Below are positions 12,001 through 20,235 of a stretch of DNA of 34,339 bases, piece by piece; the first letter of the stretch is position 1; every line of letters begins with the position of its first letter. The stretch comes from Nephromyces sp. MM_2019 (Eukaryota; Apicomplexa; Aconoidasida; Nephromycida): positions 1 through 34,339 of the forward strand of contig JADHZB010000109.1 of NCBI GenBank assembly GCA_015657535.1, in the 5' to 3' direction. The position numbers and the translations under genes were made by a program. The notes below the pieces were generated by a model. It had not been told where the DNA came from, ran no database searches, and saw only the letters and a program-made list of their open reading frames with translations.

Positions 12001-15000
12001 TTATCAGACTCTTAAACTTATGAAAACTCAAAAGAAGAGAAAATGGGGTATACGCACAGACACATGAGCGACATACATGAAAATGCACAGGCAATTGCAT
12101 ACACACACATATGCACACAGACACAAGCATGCACAGATGCCTACCATACACACATACACCCACATCCTCTTAATTTATCCTTAAAAGCTAAAAGTGCATT
12201 GAATTCTGCAGCTAATTCCATTTAAAATACTTCAAGATGCCTTAATTGCCACCTTAACTGTCAACAGCAGCACCACGAGCATCAAAACCTCCTATACACC
12301 ACGCCCACCACTCCCGCCAAGCCAATTCATAGCGTATCACTTTCTCCACTAAAAAACATTCAAAGACATTGCGAAAAGACCTAGACTTAGCAGAATATAT
12401 TAACAATTCTAGGAAATCCTCCGATAATCACGCACACACGCTAGCAAACAGATGAAATCAACCAACACACAAGGCAAACTCTCTTGTAGGAGGGGATTGA
12501 GAGGACATATAAACATCAATCTAGAGGAAAAGGAAACTACTCAATATCTTTTTTTTAAATTCATTTATTCACAGAATGTACACTCCTTGAAAACACGCAC
12601 ACACACAGAAACGTACACCACAATTAACACATACAGAATATCTCGCTTCTTCTGGAAGAAAGCTTCTCCCTGTAAAACAATATCTCCACCTTCTGCCAAA
12701 AAATAGGCTAGCTAAGAAATTGATAATACATCCTCACATTATAGAGTATATGGAACTCCTGGAAGGGATGGTCGATAGATAGTAATACAAGATTGATTGC
12801 TCCGTAGTTCCAATAAGCTGGAAGATAGCTCACACTAGCCTGAAAGCGAAACGATATGAAAAAGCGTATTAGCCCCTTGTGTATGTCGGTTTCTTCCAGC
12901 GCACACAGGAAACTTCCAGGCACCCTAACGTGTTGGGAGCACCAAACTCACACACAAGTTAATCAGGGCGTCAAGTTAATGAAAATCCAATAAAACATAT
13001 CAAGATGCCAGCACACTAACACACACAAGGATATCAGCACACCTACATACACAAAGACGACAGCACATCAATACACACAGAGACAAGAGCACACTAACAC
13101 ACACAAAGATATCAGCATACCTACACACACGAACACATCAACACACACACCACTCTACACCATACTCATTGACGTGTGTGTGTATATCCATTTAATAGAG
13201 AAAACTCCAAAGATATTTTCTGTGAAGAGATGCAGGCAATTAGCTTACCGGTTTAGTCTCTATCATCAGTGCTAGCATAGGCTCAATAATACCGTCAATA
13301 AACACAAAATCTCGCTGAAAACACGCATAATGTACTCAAAAACAGCGTTTTAAACACACACTAGCACACAAACAAATACATACACACTGAAAAAAGACGA
13401 AAATCACAGCAAAACGCTCGAGCATGCTGTTAAAATTATAGTTAAAAAAAAAGCAACTCATCAATAAATATAATGCAAAATTTCAGCTTTGAAGAAGCTA
13501 TCTTCAGCCTCTCTTTATACTCACAGACATAAACACAGAAAAAGCTAATTTAACTCCTTTGCACATATTAAAACGAGTCACAAGACTAATAAAGGAACAG
13601 TAGAAACAGTAGTAAACACGGCAGCAGAAACAGTAGAAGTATTGTATACATCATTTTCCATACATAATCTTCAATACAGGTTTAAGCTAAGAATAAAATC
13701 ACTTCTTAATAAAAAAGGCTGCAGAACAAGATTAAAACATCATTTTTTAATGAGAAACAACTGCTTACAATAGTGGCTTCCTCCTTCTTCAGATCATCAG
13801 CTAACGAAAGGTACCAGGCGTCTCCAGCACTGATAGCTTCATCTATGATCGAATGCCAACTGAAGAAGGCAAATTGTTTATTAAAAAAATGGATATATAG
13901 CTCAACATATCCATCTTCATCAAAGAAACTGCTTGAAAAACGTCAAAATGTGCCGAGTTTTCAGCGTTTCTTGATAATGGGGTACGAAGAAAGCAGGAGC
14001 AGTAGGTAATGTTAAAGTAGCTTACAGGAGAAAATACACACACAACATATAGGAAAACATCACACACTTACAACACACAGGATAACGCACACAAACTTAC
14101 AACACACAGGATAACGCACACACACTTAAACCACACACGCATAAACCATAAAACGCCACATAAACACCACACAAAAACGTATATATAATCCAGAAGCTCT
14201 TCAAGTAGCCATTTATTCAAAGCATATACAAAGGAAAAAGTGGGTAGTTTGCTCTCACCCAAATCTGAGCCTTTCATCTATACTCCTCCGTTTCTTTGAT
14301 GAAGATTTTTCATCATCATAATTTGATAGAGAAATCTTCTCCTCTACTTGATTTCTTCTAATTAATTCACCTAGATTATAGAGCAAAAACAAGGCATTTC
14401 AGAGGTTCATCTGTAAAGCTTTAGCGAAGCCTAGCAGCTCACTGGGAGAACAGTTTGATTTTGATGATTCTATGTGTTATCCATCGTTTCTCCCAATAGG
14501 CAAGAAATGTTCGAGCATCAAAAGCTTAAATATGCAAGCAAGAGCTGCTTCCATGGATAGCGTATTAAGGCACATAAATAGCATCATACACAGGCTCAAC
14601 TCACTCAGCATAACCAACTACCCCACAAATAGTACAAATCGACTGAAAACACCCCAAAAACACCGTATTCACACAAAATACAACCAACACACCAAATCAA
14701 AGATACCGTTACTAGACATACCCTCAGATTTTGCTACTATATCCATGTCACCGTCCTGCGAAGATCCCTTTAGTTGCTTCACCCTCTTCTCTTGCTGATA
14801 CAAGCTATTATTACCAAAATTACACACACTTTCACGACCAGTTTCATTCCTTTTAGCTGAACTCAAAACTGGCAAACGGTCATAAGCTAAACTGCGAGTA
14901 CGCCGAGAAGAAAAAGACATGAAAACTACACAGTCCCTAAACTCTTGACAAGAGTAAGCTACAAGGCAGGAAACTGAAGCTACAGCAGCTTCAGCAGTTC

Positions 15001-15700
15001 CATCATCCGCATGCGGAATTCTCAGCTCCTCTGCCTTCATATCGAAGCAAGAGGAGTGATAACAACAGGCAATAATCGCGTGTTTCTGCTGAAGATAAGG
15101 ATCTTTTGATTCTGCGTTTGGATAGTTTCCTCTGCTAACAATAGGGATAGTAGTGAAGTGATTTCCTCTTCTATTCTCATCATCTGCAAATTCTTCATCA
15201 TCTTCAATCCGAAACGGAATCTTCCCATCCGCCGAGAAAACCCGTGGAAAAATGTGGATTGAAGACATAGCAACATGATTGAGGAGCTCATCATACCTGC
15301 AAGAAACCAGCTTTCCTTCCTCAAGTGCAATGAGGAGTCCCGTCTTGGGGAAAGAGACAGTTTCAGCCTTTTCATCCCCAAAAGCGTAGGTCGAGAAACT
15401 GAATATTCCATAGATTGAAACTGCTCCAATAGATGAGCCATAGAGTGGGGAACGACACACTAGCTGCAAGTCGACGCTATCGGCATCGACGCTCTGTGTG
15501 AGGTCCTTCAACGACCCTAAACTCCCTCCCCCCTTAATCGAACGAGCTAAGCTTGAGCTCTGCACTAATGTATATACAATTAATTGGTCCCCTGTAATGA
15601 GCAAAACATCGCTGCTACCAGGAGAGGTGAAGGAAGAGCAAGTGACAAGGTGCCTCACCAATGTCGAGGGCCACACCTCATTGTAAGTAGCGCGCGACAT
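1..15700 (-). CDS. CPSF1: CPSF160, cleavage and polyadenylation specificity factor subunit 1 (5' part, spliced)
   Basis: Known role: large nuclear scaffold of the mRNA 3'-end processing complex, built of beta-propellers, which with WDR33 and CPSF30 recognises the poly(A) signal and holds the cleavage machinery. What is seen: 13 minus-strand exons at 15700-14722, 14370-14259, 13928-13769, 13314-13249, 12839-12738, 11856-11668, about 10943-10832, 10410-8755, 7819-7423, 6530-4347, 3368-2694, 1868-1241 and 436-43. Splice phases agree at every junction except exon 6 to 7. Conserved blocks follow the order of human CPSF1 as recalled. Human CPSF1 has 1443 residues; about 2,550 codons here cover only its first ~1050 because of long low-complexity insertions. 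The start is the ATG at 15700, since the upstream in-frame codons are not ATG. The last exon ends in a donor at 42-41, so the C-terminal CPSF_A region lies outside the window. Confidence 0.86.
43..436 (-). CDS. CPSF1: CPSF160 exon 13 (last exon in window)
   Basis: It follows the acceptor tcgagctcag and joins exon 12 in phase 2. ARIPVKNFALRFSANKLAV then HLVAVVATYYLSEKE matches human [20 protein letters not shown] and VYAVATS. An insertion of about 40 residues separates the two blocks. It ends at CAG before a donor gtgggg at 42-41, and the remaining 3' exons lie to the left of the window. Confidence 0.8.
437..1240 (-). other. CPSF160 intron 12
   Basis: 804-nt intron with donor gtaagc and acceptor ctcag. 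Sense-strand GU repeats follow the donor (plus 1214-1231). Two partly repeated blocks at 957-980 and 1020-1042 share 'catcagcccaaggag' followed by ata-rich sequence. No coding exon was identified, though the open stretch near 1146-1085 was considered. Confidence 0.6.
1241..1868 (-). CDS. CPSF1: CPSF160 exon 12
   Basis: The start of the exon, with SHPYFPFRFKLVPHD, matches human GNLKVRFKKVPHN. FRNIGGNQGVCVIPP matches FEDIYGYSGVFICGP. ICSKRNEVFIHPQSRSDAVC then VAPFH matches the stretch ending VDSFAPFHNVNCPRG. Insertions between these blocks are Glu/Ser-rich. It enters in phase 1 and ends in phase 2 before gtaagc. The expected 'RGFLYFN' strand is not obvious at the junction with exon 13. Confidence 0.86.
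1869..2693 (-). repeat. CPSF160 intron 11: GU-rich 5' part, CA-rich 3' part
   Basis: In the sense strand the donor-proximal part (plus 2480-2690, C/CA-rich) reads as G/GU-rich. The acceptor-proximal part (plus 1898-2150, dense gtgt) reads as CA-rich. The two arms are complementary in composition. No coding signal was seen inside. Confidence 0.7.
2694..3368 (-). CDS. CPSF1: CPSF160 exon 11
   Basis: It encodes 224 codons plus three bases shared with the neighbouring exons. LPEILSAEFVDVDEDDNGPT then IVMMTGRPILVYRSF matches the human segment [20 protein letters not shown] and LVHVDQELLIYEAF. The N-terminal half of the exon is a Pro/Asn-rich insertion. The acceptor is attactctcag and the donor is a consensus gtaagt. 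Both junction phases (1 and 1) agree with exons 10 and 12. Confidence 0.87.
3369..4346 (-). other. CPSF160 intron 10
   Basis: 978-nt intron. The donor gtgggt runs directly into GU repeats in the sense strand (plus 4318-4346). The rest is A-rich on the plus strand, hence U-rich in the transcript, up to the acceptor attactctcag. Open frames on the minus strand here are U-rich, hydrophobic and unlikely to be real. Confidence 0.6.
4347..6530 (-). CDS. CPSF1: CPSF160 exon 10 (728-codon exon)
   Basis: The longest exon, 2184 nt. Conserved blocks in order are: EIYTGEAKKTEKGIVLDTST and CGMVLVQVTPDEIRFISG, matching human EIMELDTSGF and NRYIVQVSPLGIRLLEG; AVKACICEPFIGVLMDDFSF, matching [20 protein letters not shown]; and CCFITRKDQRLYLINLYTF, matching WCLLVRENGTMEIYQLPDW. 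Between the last two lies a long acidic and Asn/Ser/Gly-rich insertion (EDEDDH region, GGGSGSS, KSGGGG). It begins after tttttttag with GC completing a Gly codon. It ends at AGA G before gtgggt. Confidence 0.89.
6531..7422 (-). repeat. CPSF160 intron 9: CA-rich tract before the acceptor, GU/G-rich tract after the donor
   Basis: Plus 6618-6920 is dominated by TG repeats, including an uninterrupted (TG) run at 6659-6679, so the sense strand is CA-rich upstream of the acceptor. Plus 7328-7352 is C/CA-rich, so the sense strand is GU/G-rich close to the donor. Plus 7170-7280 holds G-rich runs of the type gaggttgagg. Confidence 0.7.
7423..7819 (-). CDS. CPSF1: CPSF160 exon 9
   Basis: It follows the acceptor ttctttgctcag and encodes RLTLIDYIPSMTCLRDLVE, matching human DSILNIGPCANAAVGEPAF. 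Then comes CFLGVSGRGKFSRLHIFQ, matching VVCSGYGKNGALSVLQ, and DARFLWSID, matching CYDMWTVIAP. It ends in a run of lysines before the donor gtgaga, in phase 1. Exon 10 begins with two bases that complete the codon. Confidence 0.87.
7820..8754 (-). other. CPSF160 intron 8, GU-rich throughout
   Basis: 935-nt intron. The plus strand is rich in CA repeats from one end to the other (for example 7838-7850, 7985-7997, 8578-8584), so the sense strand is GU-rich at both ends. It lacks the CA-rich 3' arm of introns 6, 7, 9 and 11. No coding segment was recognised. Confidence 0.6.
8755..10410 (-). CDS. CPSF1: CPSF160 exon 8 (large insertion with 12-residue repeats)
   Basis: A 552-codon exon, phase 0 at both ends. 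It starts IRSNKNITDILWVPIATISL, matching the human stretch leading to the conserved PGYLFLGSRLGNSLLLKY. That second block appears only about 250 residues later, as MGSYLVFSGSGEAGLGVCVV. The sequence between and after is Ser-, Ala- and Gly-rich and includes two sets of 36-nt repeats. These insertions are probably disordered loops emerging from the propeller; that is inference. The donor is gtatga, with gtgatg six bases earlier as an alternative in the same phase. Confidence 0.83.
9241..9312 (-). repeat. Two tandem 36-nt repeats inside CPSF160 exon 8
   Basis: Copies at 9241-9276 and 9277-9312 differ at only a few positions. In the sense strand they encode two 12-residue Gly-rich units of the type GNEGVGDGGLEV. 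The unit length is a multiple of three, so the reading frame is kept. Confidence 0.85.
9791..9934 (-). repeat. Four imperfect 36-nt repeats inside CPSF160 exon 8
   Basis: Units start at 9791, 9827, 9863 and 9899. On the plus strand three of them begin gatgc(a/g)tcaat, and the first is more diverged. In the protein they give 12-residue units such as EIDASLQTPPSE and EIDASSHFPLSQ. They have the same period as the Gly-rich repeats in the same exon but an unrelated sequence. Confidence 0.82.
10411..11667 (-). repeat. CPSF160 introns 6 and 7: same GU/CA polarity
   Basis: Intron 6 (about 11667-10966) has plus-strand CA tracts at 11457-11472 and 11590-11632, near the donor, and plus-strand TG-rich sequence at 11085-11282, nearer the acceptor. 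Intron 7 (10831-10411) has a CA stretch at 10782-10799, after the donor, and a G/TG-rich block at 10418-10625, before the acceptor. In the sense strand both introns start GU-rich and end CA-rich. The span also contains exon 7 at about 10943-10832. Confidence 0.65.
10832..10965 (-). CDS. CPSF1: CPSF160 exon 7 (5' boundary uncertain)
   Basis: Encodes LNLQFDGSAVSFGSADHLVV then SQQETGGIFVAHL before the donor gtaaga. This matches the human strand pair around [20 protein letters not shown]. Its end is in phase 0 and joins exon 8 cleanly. The start could be 10943 (acceptor tttttgcag, phase 2) or 10965 (phase 1). If it is 10965, a 45-nt in-phase exon at 11584-11540, flanked by gtgttag and gtaagt and encoding LSINGRVVCMYESL, may sit between exons 6 and 7. 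Confidence 0.75.
11668..12839 (-). CDS. CPSF1: CPSF160 exons 5-6
   Basis: Exon 5 (12839-12738) is 34 codons, with NYGAINLVLLSIDHPFQEFH aligning to the human [21 protein letters not shown]. Exon 6 (11856-11668) is 63 codons, with SFKLLSLPSVNDFGTVVLSP then IIQPYGFSF, matching human [21 protein letters not shown] and SVPPYGVAL. Exon 5 enters and leaves in phase 0 (donor gtgagg). Exon 6 ends either at TTA before gtaata (phase 0) or seven bases later before gtgttt (phase 1). The choice decides how it joins exon 7. Confidence 0.82.
11857..13248 (-). other. CPSF160 introns 4 and 5 (with exon 5 between)
   Basis: Intron 4 (13248-12840) and intron 5 (12737-11857) both carry plus-strand CA repeats (12930-13160, 12590-12612, 12040-12160), so they are GU-rich in the transcript. 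A semi-regular array around 13010-13160 repeats 'agcacac(t/a)aacacacacaaag' with a period near 32-36 nt. An open stretch at about 12687-12620 does not fit the splice phases and was not annotated. Confidence 0.55.
13249..14370 (-). CDS. CPSF1: CPSF160 exons 2-4
   Basis: Exon 2 (14370-14259) follows a pyrimidine-rich acceptor and encodes a basic/acidic linker with SSSKKRRS, ending before gtgaga. Exon 3 (13928-13769) starts FFDEDGYVELYIHFF and ends before gtaagc. Exon 4 (13314-13249) is exactly 22 codons, RDFVFIDGIIEPMLALMI plus ETKP, and ends before gtaagc. Exon 4 matches the human stretch IDLQFLHGYYEPTLLILFE, a well conserved part of the family. Phases 1, 2, 0 and 0 fit together. The exon 1 to exon 2 junction has a phase-compatible alternative with an extra 82-nt exon (14524-14443). 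Confidence 0.78.
14722..15700 (-). CDS. CPSF1: CPSF160 exon 1 (N-terminus, first propeller strands)
   Basis: It encodes 326 codons plus one base and begins MSRATYNEVWPST. The segment with DVLLITGDQLIVYTLV matches the human N-terminal region NLVVAGTSQLYVYRL. The later segment ALEEGKLVSCRYDELLNHVA matches the human stretch [20 protein letters not shown], followed by a counterpart of the 'D-G-R-C-A-A-M-L-V-Y' strand (SCLVAYSCQEFRDCVVFMSF). Insertions include an acidic DDEEFADDE stretch and a Lys/Gln-rich tail. The exon ends at GAG G before the donor gtatgt. Confidence 0.88.
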
Positions 15701-15942
15701 TTCCAACTGCGTGTTTTAAACTAGAGCTTCAGCATGGTATGTACGAAGCTTGTGTTATTGCACACACAGAATAGTTACCCATCAGTGAGATAGAGGGTTA
15801 ATTGTGCAAATAACAAGTTAAGTATTCTTGGCCATGCATTATACAGCACATGTAGATAATGTATTTGAGTGCTGAAGCTTTTTTTAGCTGTTGAAATACG
15901 AGGAAATTTGCATGGGTTAGATATAGGAAAGATGCCCAGCGA
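15701..15942. promoter_or_regulatory. Probable CPSF160 promoter / 5' leader region
   Basis: The 242 bp directly upstream of the CPSF160 start codon are more AT-rich than the exons. No TATA-type or other core element can be assigned with confidence. If the plus-strand reading frame starting at 15943 is real, this would be a bidirectional promoter. Confidence 0.35.
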
Positions 15943-16813
15943 ATGTCAATGCTTCTTCTTCAAAGATCAGGCGAGTTGGTTGCATTTGAGTCAACGCACG
16001 CGGAGGTTTTGAAGATTCAGGACATTATTAGAAGAAAAAATCTTATGATTTACTACTTAAAATCAGAAAATGCTCGATTTTTCAGTATAAAAAGTAAAAC
16101 TCCGAAAGGAAGAGGTTTGGGGAAGGAGAGATGGTTTAAGAGCTCATAAAACATGGGTGGAGAGTAGAGAATGCGATATTTTTTGGGAGGAAGAGGGAGT
16201 TGAAGAGGGGGTACTCGATAAAGGAGATGAAGGAAGTGCTTGAGAATCAAGGCGAAGAGGGAGCCCTTGAGAATAAGGATGAAGAGAACGCTTAAGATCA
16301 AAATTGATGAAAAGCATGTACAAGATAAGGCAATTGATGCCAGGGGCTGGTAGAGCATATACAACAGGCTTTTGTATATGCTCTACATTCAGCTTCTTCA
16401 GGCCTTTTTCTAACACACCTAAAAAATTAAATATTTTTCAGCGCTCTTTTCACCTCCCTCACACGGTAATTGTGATAATGCGGAGGTTCCACATGAACTC
16501 ACAAGATCAGCATAACAATGAGAAAGATAGAGTGAATAGATATAACCCCGTTGACAGCAAGAAGCGGGATGAACTTGTAGAGGGAAAGATCCCAAGAAAT
16601 CACAAAATATCAAATACTAATCAACAGGAAACCGCCTTTTATCTCATATCCAGTTAATGCCTCTTACGCCATAATAAAGTATGGAGTTCTCCTAGTCGAT
16701 TGAGGAAGAAAACAGAAGAATTTGTCCAGATAGAAACCGAGAAATTTGATCTTCACAAACTAGAATTTGATGATATATATCAACAATTTAGCGTCGAAGG
16801 AAAAGGTTTCTAA
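15943..16813 (+). CDS. Possible short plus-strand gene divergent from CPSF160
   Basis: I do not recognise a family. Three open segments look more protein-like than the surrounding sequence. 15943-16149 encodes 68 residues beginning MSMLLLQRSGELVAF and ending with stop TAA. About 16154-16297 has a frame with KRELKRGYSIKEMKEVLENQ and no clear start. About 16657-16813 has a frame with KKTEEFVQIETEKFDLHKLE, ending in TAA. A short stretch at 16437-16460 is flanked by atttttcag and gtaatt and could be a 24-nt exon. I could not join these pieces in one consistent phase, so this is a hypothesis only. It could equally be non-coding sequence. Confidence 0.25.
16205..16300 (+). repeat. Degenerate tandem repeat, about 26-28 nt unit
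   Basis: Three loosely similar units of the form 'gaagaggga-gc-cttgagaataagga' follow each other (about 16225-16300). The middle unit is closest to the first, and the third is more diverged. Confidence 0.45.
16350..16386. repeat. Perfect 15-bp inverted repeat with 7-nt loop
   Basis: Left arm gtagagcatatacaa (16350-16364), loop caggctt (16365-16371), right arm ttgtatatgctctac (16372-16386). The arms are exact reverse complements. A further gctg/cagc pairing is available outside the stem after a 3-nt bulge. The feature has no strand preference at DNA level. No T-run follows that would suggest a terminator. Confidence 0.9.
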
Positions 16814-19800
16814 TGGTAAAGCATGAACAAAAAGCAAACACCATCACCTACAGCCTTTTCTGGTAAGAAAGAGGGTATTCACTAGGATTCCAGGCCAGAT
16901 TCCTATGCTTCTATATTATAATAGCCTCGTAAAGCTATCGCTTCCATTCATACTACACATACGAGGAAGCGATAAGCGCGTTTGCTACATACTTGAAGCC
17001 TTCCTGTTGCTTTTACCTAGAAAGCTAAAGACCGGCCTCCGTAATGACTCTTGGGAGAAACGCATTAAACTTATCGGATAGCGTTACTCCCACTCATATA
17101 TAGGATATCTGGGTTAGATAGACATACCATATACTCCACCCCTTGGTTTAGAGGTACAGCTTAACAGCATCACCCACAAAAGCTACAGATCCGTAGTCTC
17201 TCTCCGGTGTAGCAGCAGGAGTATGTCATCAGATTTATTAGCTGAAGCAATAGCTTTTAACGATATAATATAACGTGACAATACTATTGATGTCTCTAGG
17301 TTTATTGGAAGTATTTAATACAAATTATGATAAAGGAGTATTGGCATATCAAAATAAGGATAGTGTGGATCAACATGATAATCTTTTTTGTTTCACAAAA
17401 ATCCCCAAATGTTCTCGATGAGCGGAAGAGAATTGGGAACAAAGTTACACTTTAATATATGACTAGGGGGTTAGCTGACATAGCTGCTTACTGATTTGAG
17501 CAGTAAATGATTTTGTGTGAAGAAAGCAAGAGCAGCATTTGTATGAGGTTGCCTATTCTAGCTGGAGTAAGAAAGATAATATTCAATGGCAAACTGAGAA
17601 TTTCTCTCCATGTATTAAGAGAAGGTGCCTCCAATTTTCAAAAGCTTCATTTATGTGTAATATTAACAGTAATATTAGAATCAGACGAATTATGCCAGTA
17701 GCCCATATTATAGGGTCATGGAATGTAAACATATATAATTGGTTAGTCTCTTTGTGAGTCAACTGCACCTGTCCTTGAGAGTGTAAAAAAGAAAGACCAA
17801 AAATATATAACCTAGAAATAAGCAGTCACACCTTAAAAAAATACCAAAATCATATGCCTGTTTCTTGGTTTTGAAAATCCTGTAGACAGGGGAGCAAACT
17901 CTCCATACACGGGGAATACGCTAGTCATATAACACCACTTATTGACCCACTCGCTACAATGTGGCCCAAGGTAAATGGCATCATATATTCTAACACTAGA
18001 AACCCGTAGACAGTACAATTTATCCTCCGCACGCTTCATGAAAATTAAAAGTCACTGAGTCGAGCATCGCATAAATCGCAATAGCAGCAGAGCATGCAAG
18101 CCATATATAGATAGTGAGCAGTATATTATAGACATTGTTGCAGCAGTTCTTGCTATACAACCTGAGAAAATTGATAAATAATCGTTATATTTCATCTATT
18201 TGATGATGTAACAAAATTGCTGATACAACCAAGAATACCAATTTTAATTAAGAGTTAATTACCTGCATTACCTATCATATATTACTTTTTTGCTTAATAA
18301 GTTTTTTATTTCCGATATCTATATTTTTAATGTGTAAAATATCGTTAATAGATGCGGAGATACTGCAATACACGCATGTGAGTGCATCACAATGTGAGAA
18401 CACGGACTATTTCGTTCGATTCCATAGTTGATGTGTGAGGAAGCGGGATACTTTTCCATTGAAAGTTGCCCTTAATATTACTCCCTTGTCTCAAAGCGAA
18501 GCATAAAGCTTATAGAATAACCTCAAAGTCATATGCTATTTTTAGCTATTGAATTTATCTATAAGCGTTATTTATCGATTAATTTCCTTGTCTTAAGAGT
18601 TTCTCAAACATGAATTTCAATATCCCTAGCCTGTCATCTAAACCCACCAATACGCTGATGAATCATCACCCTAGAATGAGGCAAACAAAACCTCATAGGA
18701 GCATCTAGTGGTACAAAAATTACGCGTTAATGAGTTTGATCTAAGCACTTCTTAGCTCCTCTCCTCCTCTTTTCAGTTTAAACAGTTATTGTAGCAAGCG
18801 AAGGGGTTGATAGGAAGTGTTGCTTATTATTTTTGTCATAAGCTCCAACATTGTGAGCATGAAGCTTGGCTTTTATGTTGCGGTAATTGCATGCACTACA
18901 TCAAAATACTTAGCATTTACTGTCATAATGCTGGCAGTTATACCTGATTTCAACTGTAGGTGAAATTTATAGGATTACGTCGCCATTTTCTCAGTAACTT
19001 AGCGGTTTAGTAAAGTTATAAAAGGGTATCTATAAGCAGTTGTTACATCACAGGGACTATGGTGCAGGAAAGCATACTATCTACTTATATTAGAAACAAG
19101 CTGGTGTGGAAACTAGCTAGTTAGCACTGAAAAAACACACTGGAGAAATATGCAAAAAAGTCCTAGGGAAGCTGTAAAAGTATCAAGCATGTGAAAGCGA
19201 AACTGAGTTATGCCCTCAACAGACTAGTCTTTGGACGAAGCCATTAGAGTTTTAAGCGCGTCAATACGAAATGCACTTTAGAAAATATATAAGAAGTGAA
19301 ATTTTCTTAAAATCTTTCAAATAAATGCGTTATACACTTCACCCCTTCTACGACTCTTGCTGGAACTGTGGCTACTTTACTCTGAAAGTCCTCATTGATA
19401 GCAAGTATCGCGCATGTAATGCTTGCCAGGATACTTCAGCTTGATAGAATGCAGTGAAAAGCCTTGCTTGCCGTACGAATGCACTGGCATATACCTGGCT
19501 TTGAGAATCTTGGAGGATTGTATGATTTTTTGGCATCATAGATCTTCTTTGCTTAATATCCTTGCAGAGTTACAGGAAATGCATATCTGGAATGGAAGCA
19601 TGAATTATATATGCAAAAACCCATTTAAACATGCTACTCCGGAATCAAACACATGACACTATATACCCCGTATCCTAAGTGAAATAAAGAACATTTTCAC
19701 GACGGGGTTCCCACCGGCTTGGGGAGCTCATTTAGAAGAAGCTACAACAGACATGAGATATCTAGCACTCAGGTATGCTCCCAACTGCTAGCTCGGCTTA

Positions 19801-20209
19801 CCCACGAAAATTAGAAAAAATATGCAATTATTCAGCGAGCGAAAAAAATCCCCTTAAAAAGCATGGTCCCTCTTCAGTAAGCGATGCCAAATCTATTAAA
19901 AGGCTTTTTTCTGATGCTTAAAATAATTACTCTACTATTACAGATGGCATTCTATGACGCTATGGTGTACCTTGTGACAGAGCAGACTATTCAATTATAA
20001 CTCTTCTCGAAAAGTTAGCAAATGCTAAGCCTACTCATTTAGTGTGCATGGCTCGAGGAGAAGGCGCACCTACCAGGCAAAGTAAGGCAGAGTCCGTAAG
20101 TAAGGACTAAGAAGGATTTCCCCCAGATGCAGAAGGGATTAAGCCTTTTCCGCAATGAAACAGTCGTTTCCTATTGTATTAGAACGGAAAAGATGGCGAA
20201 AGAAACGGC
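16814..20209. other. AT-rich intergenic region, no gene recognised
   Basis: No open frame here shows family similarity or a plausible chain of exons. The best small frame is minus 18039-17833 (68 residues, MKRAEDKLYCLRVSSVRIYD start, includes YLGPHCSEWVNKW). It has ordinary protein-like composition but no detectable relatives that I know, and is left unannotated. No tRNA or rRNA signature was seen. The CA/TG repeats of the left half are almost absent. Confidence 0.5.
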
Positions 20210-20235
20210 GTATACAAGATATATATCTTGTATAC
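20210..20235. repeat. 26-nt perfect palindrome
   Basis: The half-site gtatacaagatat is followed immediately by its exact reverse complement, with no spacer. It lies in sequence with no recognised gene. It could be a cruciform-prone site, a protein-binding site or a remnant of a mobile element end; none of these can be chosen from the sequence. Confidence 0.9.

Noticed and set aside
12620..12690. Open stretch on the minus strand (EGGDIVLQGEAFFQKKRDIL)
   Set aside because: It looks protein-like, but neither frame fits phase 0 of exons 5 and 6, and its content would be out of order relative to CPSF1.
14068..14277. Minus-strand frame with KLPTFSFVYALNKWLLEEL
   Set aside because: It falls in the intron between exons 2 and 3. 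The phase-matched model passes over it with consensus borders.
14443..14524. Possible extra CPSF160 exon between exons 1 and 2
   Set aside because: Phase-compatible, with a gtgagc donor, but it has a weak acceptor. The next intron would be only about 80 nt with a poor acceptor, while direct joining of exon 1 to 14370 uses a much better acceptor.
18395..18440. A tRNA-like T-loop sequence (gttcgattcc)
   Set aside because: The flanking bases do not form a T stem, and no acceptor, D or anticodon arms could be placed.
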